Positions 1 to 5,062 are shown, counted from the first letter of the stretch. The stretch: DNA of 6,387 nt from Pseudomonadota bacterium (GCA_021779635.1 JAJYAH010000418.1:1-6387), one strand, 5' to 3'. Program-made: numbers and translations. Notes: generated by a model from the sequence alone, not told the origin.

Positions 1-57
1 TCCGACTTTGGTCCGGAATGCGCGTCAAAGCGACGGCCGCCGGAGCCTGTCATCGTG

Positions 58-72
58 CCGCGCTTTGCGCGG
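58..72. repeat. Short GC-rich hairpin in gene-free left edge
   Basis: Perfect 6-bp inverted repeat CCGCGC-TTT-GCGCGG. Bases 1-102 contain no coding region I can support; the frames open across them read on as antisense shadows of the minus-strand gene that ends at 103. The hairpin lies just downstream of that gene's stop and could help end its transcript. There is no T-run on the minus-strand side, so a terminator role is only a guess. The surrounding bases resemble intergenic sequence I associate with Bradyrhizobium genomes, from memory only. Confidence 0.3.
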
Positions 73-102
73 ACCCGTTGGGCTAATCCGCACTGCCTCG
101 GC

Positions 103-543
103 TTATGGCGTGACGGCGCCGCGCGCAGTCGATTTCAACGCGCCCGCAAGCCCTTGCGGATCGTCGGTGCCGATGCGGCGAATATCGCTGGACTTCAAAT
201 GCAGTTCGACAGCGTCGAGGCCCGACACGTTGTAGAGCCGGAAGCCCGGCCGAGTCCTGATGCCGAAGCCGTTCCACCAGTGGTTGCGCACCACCGCAAC
301 CGTTTCGATGTCGTCCAGGGCAAGCCGATAGGTCCAAAATCCGGGACCGAAATGCCATCGCAATTCCCCGCCGTTCACTTCAACGGTCAGCGATGAAAAT
401 ATGAATGCAACGGCAACGAGAATGATCAGCACCACCACCGGCGGCCATTGCCCGGTCCGCCAGGCGATCGCGGCATCGAGTGCGGCAAGGACCAGACAGA
501 GAAACATGATCAAGGTGCCGCGCTGTGTATGACGATACGGCAT
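103..543 (-). CDS. Small membrane protein with bacterial PH-like domain, hypothetical
   Basis: A 146-residue protein of unknown function. Two hydrophobic segments lie at about residues 10-28 and 34-52, separated by a short polar turn (RTGQWPP), which suggests a helical hairpin in the inner membrane. The remainder, about residues 53-138, is a soluble beta-rich domain with the signature of small bacterial PH-like proteins: GELRWHFGPG (59-68), a DDIE turn (77-80), VVRNHWWNGFGIR (84-96), LYNVSG (103-108) and RRIGTDDP (122-129). The chosen ATG (543) begins MPYRHTQRG and is preceded by GAAGGG with an 8-base spacer. A second ATG at 591 has an even better AGGAGG at 7 bases and would add 16 residues; I prefer the shorter form because, from memory, relatives begin near it. 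It is transcribed away from the secreted hypothetical gene at 851. The gene looks real; the function is unknown and the fold assignment is by eye. Confidence 0.8.
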   Translation of the reverse strand: MPYRHTQRGTLIMFLCLVLAALDAAIAWRTGQWPPVVVLIILVAVAFIFSSLTVEVNGGELRWHFGPGFWTYRLALDDIETVAVVRNHWWNGFGIRTRPGFRLYNVSGLDAVELHLKSSDIRRIGTDDPQGLAGALKSTARGAVTP

Positions 544-608
544 AGCTTTAACCCTTCGATCTGGAAACACGGATCCAACCGGCTGCCTCATTTTGAGGCC
601 TCCTATTA

Positions 609-627
609 TGTCGTCGTTTGGTCGACA
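609..627. promoter_or_regulatory. Inverted repeat TGTCG-N9-CGACA, possible operator
   Basis: Half-sites TGTCG (609-613) and CGACA (623-627) are separated by nine bases. The left half extends to TGTCGTC, the same heptamer found at 814-820 in front of the opposite gene. It lies 66-84 bases upstream of the start at 543, a plausible operator position for that minus-strand gene. Short GC-rich repeats arise often by chance in such genomes, so this is a weak call. Confidence 0.25.
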
Positions 628-666
628 AAATCCGCGCCCGGGTTCATCATGCGCCACGATTCGTTC

Positions 667-698
667 GGCCTCCTTGAGGCCAGTCCATCTTCGACTGG
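667..698. repeat. Two overlapping perfect hairpins
   Basis: GGCCTC (667-672) and GAGGCC (676-681) form a 6-bp stem around CTT. Immediately overlapping, CCAGTC (680-685) and GACTGG (693-698) form a second 6-bp stem. The two share bases 680-681, so in one RNA they would be alternative or partly exclusive structures. There is no T-run after either, so neither resembles a standard intrinsic terminator. Role unknown. Confidence 0.35.
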
Positions 699-705
699 AC
701 GTGAA

Positions 706-723
706 TGTGACCCACCGGTCACA
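706..723. promoter_or_regulatory. Palindrome TGTGACC-N4-GGTCACA, candidate operator
   Basis: A perfect 7-bp inverted repeat with a four-base centre (CACC). The outer bases TGTGA and TCACA match the half-sites recognised by CRP-type regulators, but the spacing between them is eight bases rather than the classical six, so it is not a standard CRP site. It lies about midway between the divergent starts at 543 and 851. It could bind a dimeric repressor or activator; the regulator cannot be identified from the sequence. Confidence 0.35.
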
Positions 724-792
724 ACCCACGAAGCGAGTTCGTAAGCCGCGCGAGAAAATCGCCGGTTACGGGGTGACAAGCCGGCCGATGAT

Positions 793-820
793 GACGACAA
801 TCGGGATAAATTGTGTCGTC
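793..820. promoter_or_regulatory. Inverted repeat GACGACA-N14-TGTCGTC
   Basis: Two perfect 7-bp arms (793-799 and 814-820) separated by 14 bases, ending 30 bases before the ATG at 851. The intervening sequence is A/T-rich (around GGATAAATT), as expected near a promoter. The position would suit an operator overlapping the promoter of the secreted hypothetical gene. The heptamer TGTCGTC recurs at 609-615. Confidence 0.3.
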
Positions 821-850
821 AAAATTCGCCTTGAGAATTAAACTTTGAGG

Positions 851-1453
851 ATGATGTTACGCATATCCGCCTTGTTGATGGCCGTGATCGCCGCCGGCTG
901 GGCGTTGACGCCGCCGCGCGCCCACGCGCAGTGGTGGGGCAAACGCGCGCCTGCCGATTATGAGGAATGCGCCGACGCCGCCGAAAAGGCGACGACTCGC
1001 GAAGCGAAGGCGGCGGCATTGATCGAATGCAACGCAAAATTTGCCGGACGGCGCAAGCCCGGCGGCGGCTACACTTATTTCGATTTCATGCAGAACCGGA
1101 CCTTCGATATCGCGGGCCCCAATCCAACGCCGCAAGAGCAGAAGCATATCGACGAACAATATACCGAATTCCTCGATCGCGAGCGCCAAAGCAACATCGC
1201 GGCGGCGTTGGCAGCAAAACAGCAACAGCAACAAGTGCAGCAGGCCACCTTCAAGAGCGAGACTGAAAAGGTACCCATGCCGATCGCAGCGCCCAACAAG
1301 CCATCGGTCGCGAGCGGCAATGCCAAGCGCCTGAAAGCGTCAAATTGCGCCAGCCATTCCTTCTCCTGCGACTGGCCACGGCTTTCTGAAGGGCTCAATG
1401 ATCTGAAGAAAGCGCTGTTCGGCTCTTCTTCAACCAAAGACAAACGCGGCTGA
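851..1453 (+). CDS. Secreted Q-rich hypothetical protein
   Basis: A 200-residue protein whose function I do not know. Residues 1-26 form a clear Sec signal peptide (positively charged start, hydrophobic core ISALLMAVIAAGWAL, AHA-Q cleavage motif), so the mature chain should be periplasmic or released. The mature part starts QWWGKRAPADYEECADAAEKA and carries a conserved-looking segment CNAKFAGRRKPGGGYTYFDFMQ (60-81) and FDIAGPNPTPQEQ (85-97). A glutamine run (124-128) sits in an alanine- and glutamine-rich helical stretch, then a Pro/Lys linker leads to CASHSFSC (166-173). Four cysteines remain after cleavage (40, 60, 166, 173), which could form two disulfides. The start is uncertain: ATG 851, ATG 854 or TTG 845 are all possible, because GAGG (847-850) is very close and GAGA (833-836) better suits TTG 845. 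I recall similar proteins in Bradyrhizobiaceae but no known activity. Confidence 0.82.
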   Translation: MMLRISALLMAVIAAGWALTPPRAHAQWWGKRAPADYEECADAAEKATTREAKAAALIECNAKFAGRRKPGGGYTYFDFMQNRTFDIAGPNPTPQEQKHIDEQYTEFLDRERQSNIAAALAAKQQQQQVQQATFKSETEKVPMPIAAPNKPSVASGNAKRLKASNCASHSFSCDWPRLSEGLNDLKKALFGSSSTKDKRG

Positions 1454-1478
1454 CGTTCGCCGCCACGGCGGACGGCGT

Positions 1479-1501
1479 CGGCATCGTTTCAATCGATGCC
1501 G
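1479..1501. terminator. Hairpin between convergent genes
   Basis: A perfect 8-bp inverted repeat (CGGCATCG at 1479-1486, CGATGCCG at 1494-1501) with a seven-base loop. It straddles the stop codon of the minus-strand 75-residue gene and lies 25 bases past the stop of the plus-strand gene, a typical place for a shared bidirectional terminator. No T-run follows on either strand, so it may be only a partial or Rho-assisted terminator. Confidence 0.4.
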
Positions 1502-1716
1502 CGGTGCATCTGCTTTGCGCGGCGCCGGGACATCCGATGATGAGCGGACACATCCGGTTGATGAACCGTCGATGCGTTTCGTTGCTCTTGCAATCTTGCA
1601 TCATAGCCCGGCGACGGGGTGACGGTCGGCGGCGCGGATCTCGCCGGCAACACTGCAGCCCAGCCGCCAAAAGACAGCACCGCAGCAACGGCAACGGCAA
1701 TAGAAAATCGTCTCAT
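1489..1716 (-). CDS. Small exported protein coupled to the ketopantoate reductase-like gene
   Basis: A 75-residue protein of unknown function. Residues 1-28 form a signal peptide: MRRF start, hydrophobic AVAVAAVLSFGGWAAVL, and an ARSA-P cleavage-like end. The mature part would be only about 47 residues: Pro-rich at first (PPTVTPSPGYDARLQEQRN), then rich in Arg, His and Lys (HHRMSRRRAKQMHRG), so strongly basic. It has no cysteine and no second membrane segment. The ATG overlaps the TGA of the upstream gene in the four-base ATGA arrangement (1713-1716), which implies translational coupling, and a good GGGAG lies 7 bases before the start inside the upstream coding region. The signal peptide, ribosome site and overlap together support a real gene despite its size. 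I cannot name a role; a periplasmic or secreted cationic peptide is what the sequence suggests. Confidence 0.68.
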   Translation of the reverse strand: MRRFSIAVAVAAVLSFGGWAAVLPARSAPPTVTPSPGYDARLQEQRNASTVHQPDVSAHHRMSRRRAKQMHRGID

Positions 1717-2726
1717 GTCGGTGCTCCCGGCCGGATCTGGTCCGGCGTCAAACGAGGCGACCCCTTGCCGGCCGCTTCGGCGCTCTTGATCAACGCGACG
1801 ATGCGCCGGGAGAGCGGAACCGGCAACCCGTGCCGGTCGGCGATCCCGGTGATGACCCCCTGCAGGTAGTCGATTTCGGTGCGCCGGCCGCGCTGCAGGT
1901 CTTCCCACATCGACGAGCGCGCCTCGGGATCGATCTTCATCGTCCGCCCCAGCAGCATCCCGAACACGGCGTCGGGCAGCCGCAGCAAATGAGGTGTCCA
2001 GCCGGCCGGGATCGGTGTCGATGACACCGGCTTGATGCCTTCCGCCCTGATGGCCGCGAGCCCCTCGGCCATCTGGTCGGCAAACAAGACGCGCCAGGCG
2101 CGCTGGCTGAGCTGTTGGCGCAACGGCAGATCGGCCAGTGCGTTGAGCGCATTGTTGAGATTGACCAAGAGCTTGCCCCACTGCACGCCGGCGATGTCCC
2201 CGGAGGGACGCATGTTCAGTCCCGGCACCGACAGCCGATCCGCGGTGCCGGCGTCGTCCTGCTCGATCACGATATCGCCCGAGGTGGCGCGATGAAACCG
2301 CCCCTCACCGAGAGCGATGACATTGAACGGCACCATGCCCGCCAGCACACGCCGCCCCGGCAATCGCTCGCGCAGCACGGGCACGTTGCCGACACCGTTC
2401 TGCAGGCTGACGATGACGGCATCCTTGGGAGCGTGCTGCGCGATCACATCCGCCATCTCGGCGGTATCGGCGCTCTTGACGGTGACCAGCACCAGGCCGG
2501 CATCGGTAAAAATTGAAGGATTTTCGGACAGTGCCAATTGGTCCGGCGCGACCTGCCGTTCGGAGCCTTCGAAGCCGGTCAATCGCAAACCGTTGTCTTC
2601 GATTTCCTGGAGGACGCGCGGGCGCGCCAGCAACGCGACGGGGCGCCCGGCGGCCGCAAGCATGCCGCCGACAAAGCAGCCGATGCTGCCGGCCCCGGCA
2701 ATGCCAATGAGCTTTCCGGGATTCAT
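1713..2726 (-). CDS. panE: 2-dehydropantoate 2-reductase (ketopantoate reductase family)
   Basis: A 337-residue member of the ApbA/PanE family, which reduces ketopantoate to pantoate with NADPH on the route to pantothenate and CoA in the cytoplasm. The N-terminal Rossmann fold begins with IAGAGSIG (9-16), followed by the strand ALLARP (31-36) that binds the nucleotide ribose phosphate. The family motif LQNGVGN is at 108-114, with the ligand-binding Asn at 110. The C-terminal domain carries the catalytic-type lysine in WGKLLVNLNNALNAL (Lys185) and SSMWEDLQRGRRTEIDYLQG (271-290), where Ser272 and Glu284 match the spacing of the E. coli substrate residues. Length is slightly above the usual 290-310. 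ATG 2726 is preferred because GAGG lies 9 bases before it; a GTG at 2741 would add five residues. Family members also act on other 2-oxo acids, so the exact substrate is inferred. It overlaps the next gene by four bases. Confidence 0.88.
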   Translation of the reverse strand: MNPGKLIGIAGAGSIGCFVGGMLAAAGRPVALLARPRVLQEIEDNGLRLTGFEGSERQVAPDQLALSENPSIFTDAGLVLVTVKSADTAEMADVIAQHAPKDAVIVSLQNGVGNVPVLRERLPGRRVLAGMVPFNVIALGEGRFHRATSGDIVIEQDDAGTADRLSVPGLNMRPSGDIAGVQWGKLLVNLNNALNALADLPLRQQLSQRAWRVLFADQMAEGLAAIRAEGIKPVSSTPIPAGWTPHLLRLPDAVFGMLLGRTMKIDPEARSSMWEDLQRGRRTEIDYLQGVITGIADRHGLPVPLSRRIVALIKSAEAAGKGSPRLTPDQIRPGAPT

Positions 2727-2769
2727 CCTGCCCTGCCTCACTTGATTTCCGGATCGATAGCAGACCCCG

Positions 2770-2790
2770 CCTTCGCTGCCTATGCGAAGG
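2770..2790. promoter_or_regulatory. Inverted repeat in divergent promoter region
   Basis: Perfect 7-bp arms CCTTCGC and GCGAAGG around a seven-base loop, extendable outward by a few G-C pairs if one base is bulged. It lies between the divergent starts at 2726 (minus) and 2888 (plus), so it could be an operator or a leader hairpin for either transcript. The rest of this 161-base gap holds no gene I can support. Confidence 0.3.
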
Positions 2791-2887
2791 GCGGCCGCGC
2801 CCCTTGGGCTCGCGGGGCCGGTGCCTTGTAACCGTCATGGCCCACCTTTATGTTTCGCCGCGGGCGGGCAGTCGGCAGGAGGTGACA

Positions 2888-3472
2888 ATGGGTTTACTCG
2901 ACGTACTCAACGGCATGCAGAATGGCCCGCGCGGCCCCAGCACTCCGAGCGCTCCAGGCAGCAGCAGTAGCGGAATGTCGCCGATGACGATGGCGATCCT
3001 TGCATTGCTCGCCTACAAGGCGGTCAAACATTTCACCGGGAGCCAGCCGGGCGCCACTCCGGCACCGACCCCGACGCCTGCACCATCGCCAGGCACGACC
3101 GCGAATGCCGGCCCGGCCGGCGGCGGCGGTCTCGGCGGCCTTATCCCGGGTGGATTGGGCGGACTGCTCGCAGGGGGTGCTGCGGGAAGCGTGATCAGCG
3201 GCGGACTTGGCGACCTGCTCAAGCAACTCCAGCAGAGTGGCCATGGCGAAACCGCCAATTCATGGGTCGGCCCGGGCCCGAACAAGCAGATCGCGCCGGG
3301 CGACCTTGCCAATGCGCTGGGCGCCGATCAGATCAACAGCCTGATGTCGCAAAGCGGCCTGTCGCGGGACGAACTGCTCTCGGGCCTGAGCCAGCATTTG
3401 CCCGAGGTGATCAACCATCTGACGCCGGACGGACGGCTGCCGACCGAAAGCGAGCTGGCCGGACGGCTTTGA
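2888..3472 (+). CDS. YidB-family (DUF937-like) protein
   Basis: A 194-residue protein of the YidB family, whose biochemical function is not established. The short N-terminus MGLLDVLNGMQ is typical of the family. A hydrophobic stretch follows at 31-46 (SPMTMAILALLAYKAV), then a low-complexity Thr/Pro/Ala linker (56-73) and a Gly-rich segment (78-107, repeated GGL units). The diagnostic C-terminal module follows: NSWVGPGPNKQIAPGDL (124-140), ALGADQINSLMSQSGLSRDELLSGLSQHLPEVINHLTPDG (143-182) and the end PTESEL. The start is well fixed: AGGAGG at 2877-2882 lies five bases before ATG 2888, and an upstream in-frame extension to 2804 lacks such support. It is followed after 54 bases by the GlsB-like gene, so the two are probably co-transcribed. 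The hydrophobic segment may be a membrane anchor or only a buried helix. Confidence 0.88.
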   Translation: MGLLDVLNGMQNGPRGPSTPSAPGSSSSGMSPMTMAILALLAYKAVKHFTGSQPGATPAPTPTPAPSPGTTANAGPAGGGGLGGLIPGGLGGLLAGGAAGSVISGGLGDLLKQLQQSGHGETANSWVGPGPNKQIAPGDLANALGADQINSLMSQSGLSRDELLSGLSQHLPEVINHLTPDGRLPTESELAGRL

Positions 3473-3526
3473 CGCCGGTCATCATGAGCTTTTGAAATTC
3501 TGCTTTTTCAGAAAGGGACAACAGCT

Positions 3527-3805
3527 ATGAGCGGCATTCTCTGGATCATCATCGTTGGCTTCGTCGCCGGAATTATCGCGCGAATGATTTCGCCGGGCCC
3601 GAACAACCCGAGCGGATTCATCCTGACGGTGGTGCTCGGCATTGCCGGCGCCTTTCTCGCAACCTTCATCGGTCAGATGATCGGCCATTACGGTCCGGAC
3701 CAGGGCGCCGGCTTCATCACCGCCACGATCGGCGCGCTGGTGGTGCTGTTCATCTGGAACAGGCTGGTGGCCAGCCGCGTGATTTCCGATCCCGGAAACA
3801 AATAG
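3527..3805 (+). CDS. GlsB/YeaQ/YmgE family stress-response membrane protein
   Basis: A 92-residue inner-membrane protein of the family also called transglycosylase-associated protein. Three transmembrane segments are visible at about 2-20 (SGILWIIIVGFVAGIIARM), 30-51 (GFILTVVLGIAGAFLATFIGQM) and 62-79 (GFITATIGALVVLFIWNR). The first loop carries the family signature with G..AR.I.PG (ISPGPNNPSGF), and glycines recur within the helices as usual. Length is at the usual size of 80-95. AGGGA at 3514-3518 sits 8 bases before the ATG. Relatives are general-stress or envelope-stress induced, and some are thought to help anchor Asp23-type proteins in Gram-positives; their biochemical role is not settled. 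It lies directly downstream of the YidB-like gene and probably shares its transcript. Confidence 0.93.
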   Translation: MSGILWIIIVGFVAGIIARMISPGPNNPSGFILTVVLGIAGAFLATFIGQMIGHYGPDQGAGFITATIGALVVLFIWNRLVASRVISDPGNK

Positions 3806-3812
3806 ACTGGGG

Positions 3813-3834
3813 CTGCTTCCGTTGCGGGGAGCAG
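3813..3834 (+). terminator. Possible hairpin after the GlsB-like gene
   Basis: CTGCTTCC (3813-3820) can pair with GGGAGCAG (3827-3834) through eight pairs including one G-U, with a six-base loop. It starts eight bases after the TAG stop. A GC-rich stem placed like this fits a terminator, but no T-run follows, so the call is tentative. Confidence 0.35.
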
Positions 3835-3867
3835 GCGAGCCTGTAGGGGGCTGTGTTACCGTTCGTT

Positions 3868-3893
3868 CCCGGATGTCGCTTCGCTCATCCGGG
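3868..3893. repeat. Palindromic intergenic repeat (REP-like), possible bidirectional terminator
   Basis: Perfect 8-bp arms CCCGGATG (3868-3875) and CATCCGGG (3886-3893) around the ten-base loop TCGCTTCGCT. From memory, this CCCGGATG-type hairpin with the GCTTCGC loop is scattered through intergenic regions of Bradyrhizobium and relatives. It lies between two converging genes (stops at 3805 and 3907). On the plus strand it is followed by the T-rich CTTCAATTTCTTCTC, so it may end plus-strand transcription from the YidB/GlsB unit. Confidence 0.65.
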
Positions 3894-3906
3894 CTTCAAT
3901 TTCTTC

Positions 3907-4689
3907 TCAGCTGACGAGATGCAGGCCGGCGTCCATCCGCACCAGTTCGCCCGTCATGTGGCTTGATGGCGGCGTCGCCAGAAAGCACACCAATGCCGCG
4001 ATATCTTCGGCTGACGAAGCGACCTTGAGCGGCACCCTGGCGACGACATTGTCGCGGACCTGCCTGGCGGCGGCCTCGCCGCGGCCCTTGGTGAACCAGG
4101 GCGTATCGATATAGCCCGGACATACGGTGTTGACGCGGATCAATGGCGCCAGCGCGCGCGCCAGCGAATAGGTGATGGTGTTCAGCGCGCCCTTGCTCGC
4201 GGCATAGGCGACCGAAGAGCCGATGCCGCTGATGCCGGCAACCGACGACACGTTGACCACCGCGGAGGCGCGCCCCGACGCCTTCGCACCCGCCTCCAGC
4301 AGCGACCTTGCCGCCCGCACCATCTGGAACGGACCGATGGTATTGACGCCGAACAGCCGCTGGAAATCTTCCGCCGACAACCCGTCCAGATTGTCGTGCG
4401 CCACATGCTTGGTGGTGCCGGCATTGTTGATCAGCGCATCGAGACGTCCCCACGGGGCGGCGGCCGCGACGATCTTCCTGCAATCCTCGTCACGGGACAC
4501 GTCGCCCTGCACGACCACCACTTCGCCGCCCGCCGTCCGGCAGAGATCGGCGGTCTGTTCGGCTTCCTTCTGGCTCGACGAATAATTGACCACGATGCGC
4601 GCGCCGCCCTTCGCCAGAATAGCCGCGGTCGCCGCCCCCAGACCGGACGCAGAACCCGTTACAATCGCGCACAAACCATCCTTCGACAT
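3907..4689 (-). CDS. SDR family NAD(P)-dependent oxidoreductase
   Basis: A 260-residue classical short-chain dehydrogenase/reductase, FabG-like. The cofactor loop TGSASGLG is at 11-18, the acidic turn GDVS at 62-65, NNAG at 88-91, the active-site Asn in VNTIG at 116, the catalytic Ser in VNVSS at 148-149 and YxxxK as YAASK at 162-166. The loop after the active site, PGYIDTPWF (191-199), and the end HMTGELVRMDAG (244-255) are also standard. Such enzymes oxidise or reduce a hydroxyl/keto group in the cytoplasm; the substrate cannot be told from sequence, and a 3-hydroxyacyl or other alcohol substrate is possible. ATG 4689 is preferred because AAGGA lies seven bases before it; ATG 4695 would leave almost no spacer. 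It is divergent from the acyl-CoA dehydrogenase pair, so a shared catabolic role is possible but unproven. A repeat element lies 47 bases upstream of its start. Confidence 0.92.
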   Translation of the reverse strand: MSKDGLCAIVTGSASGLGAATAAILAKGGARIVVNYSSSQKEAEQTADLCRTAGGEVVVVQGDVSRDEDCRKIVAAAAPWGRLDALINNAGTTKHVAHDNLDGLSAEDFQRLFGVNTIGPFQMVRAARSLLEAGAKASGRASAVVNVSSVAGISGIGSSVAYAASKGALNTITYSLARALAPLIRVNTVCPGYIDTPWFTKGRGEAAARQVRDNVVARVPLKVASSAEDIAALVCFLATPPSSHMTGELVRMDAGLHLVS

Positions 4690-4736
4690 CCGCATTTCCT
4701 TTTATTGATTTTGGCTTTTCCGCTGTCACGCGCGAT

Positions 4737-4840
4737 CTAGAGCCTCCGTTCCGATTGAATCGGAACGGAGGCTCTATTTCTTTATCTTGACGCGTTTTCT
4801 TCACGCGAACCGGTAACCACCTCGCTGGAAAACGCTCTAG
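4737..4840. repeat. MITE-like composite intergenic repeat with terminal inverted repeats
   Basis: This 104-bp segment begins CTAGAGC (4737-4743) and ends with its exact complement GCTCTAG (4834-4840). It contains two hairpins. The first has perfect 19-bp arms (4738-4756 and 4758-4776) around a single central G, one of the most stable structures in the window. The second pairs GCGTTTTC (4792-4799) with GAAAACGC (4828-4835) and has a nested GCGA/TCGC (4805-4808, 4822-4825) around ACCGGTAACC. I recall the second half as a very common intergenic repeat in Bradyrhizobium and relatives. No target-site duplication is obvious at the edges and there is no coding capacity, so it would be a non-autonomous element or REP/BIME-like unit. 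Confidence 0.7.
4738..4776. repeat. 39-base near-perfect palindrome (19-bp arms)
   Basis: The left arm of the composite repeat: arms AGAGCCTCCGTTCCGATT and its exact complement, plus an outer T-A pair, flank one central G. On the plus strand it is followed by ATTTCTTTAT, so transcripts running rightward would meet a strong stem then a T-rich tract, which could act as an intrinsic terminator. As it lies upstream of both flanking genes, it could insulate them from one another. Confidence 0.75.
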
Positions 4841-5062
4841 CATATCGTGCCGCGAAAGGCCTGCAAATCGGCGAAACTCCGTTGCGCGGAATTTGTTCGG
4901 CGGCGGGCAGCCGCTCATGCCGGCTCTGCAGGGGCACTTGCGGACATCGGCGCTTGTCATGGCAGTGGCTTTTCCTCATCATGCGGTGCAAGAAAAGGCC
5001 GCGTCCGGCGCCCGGCGGAACTGTCGAGCGAAATGGGCGCGGATTGAAAAACGGGGAACGCT

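Larger units (their letters stand above)
544..850. other. Divergent intergenic region with several inverted repeats
   Basis: This 307-base gap lies between the minus-strand PH-like gene and the plus-strand secreted hypothetical gene, so it should hold both promoters. I see no convincing gene. It contains a cluster of perfect short inverted repeats: GAGGCCTC at 595-602; GGCCTC-CTT-GAGGCC at 667-681; CCAGTC with GACTGG at 680-698; TGTGACC-N4-GGTCACA at 706-723; and GACGACA with TGTCGTC at 793-820. No clear -35/-10 pair matching the alphaproteobacterial consensus could be picked out for either direction. Confidence 0.6.
4690..5062. other. Divergent intergenic region with repeat element
   Basis: This 373-base gap separates the minus-strand SDR from the plus-strand acyl-CoA dehydrogenase. 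Bases 4737-4840 are a repeat element. Bases 4841-5062 hold no gene I trust. A minus-strand open frame starting MTSADVRKCPCRAG at 4960 reads straight through the repeat and into the SDR region out of frame. The promoters of both flanking genes must lie here, but none matches consensus well enough to call. Confidence 0.6.

Noticed and set aside
55..396. Plus-strand open frame of 113 codons at the left edge, open from base 1
   Set aside because: It lies antisense to the PH-like membrane gene, has no ribosome site, and its translation is Arg/Pro/Ala-rich without domain features; it is the usual shadow in high-GC DNA.
1395..1700. Minus-strand 101-codon frame overlapping the small exported protein
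   Set aside because: It overlaps two better-supported genes, has no convincing ribosome site, and its composition looks random; the coupled frame with the signal peptide is preferred.
2305..2838. Minus-strand 177-codon frame overlapping the ketopantoate reductase
   Set aside because: Arg/Gly/Ala-rich shadow of a clear enzyme with complete motifs in another frame.
3111..3210. Gly-rich repeated GGL units in the YidB-like gene as a possible tandem repeat
   Set aside because: The repetition is at the amino-acid level only and is common in linkers of this family; no exact DNA tandem unit is present.
3498..3513. Weak hairpin TTCTG-N6-CAGAA between the YidB-like and GlsB-like genes
   Set aside because: Only five pairs, mostly A-T, with no T-run after it; it probably does not end transcription and overlaps the ribosome site region by chance.
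4490..4960. Minus-strand frame beginning MTSADVRKCPCRAGMSGC, a possible small cysteine-containing protein
   Set aside because: It reads straight through the repeat element and then overlaps the SDR gene out of frame, with no good ribosome site. The Cys cluster is probably chance, although the first 40 codons cannot be fully excluded.
4954..4982. Possible promoter with TTGTCA followed by a -10-like CATCAT upstream of the acyl-CoA dehydrogenase gene
   Set aside because: The -10 candidate has little resemblance to consensus and the -35 alone is too weak to support a call.
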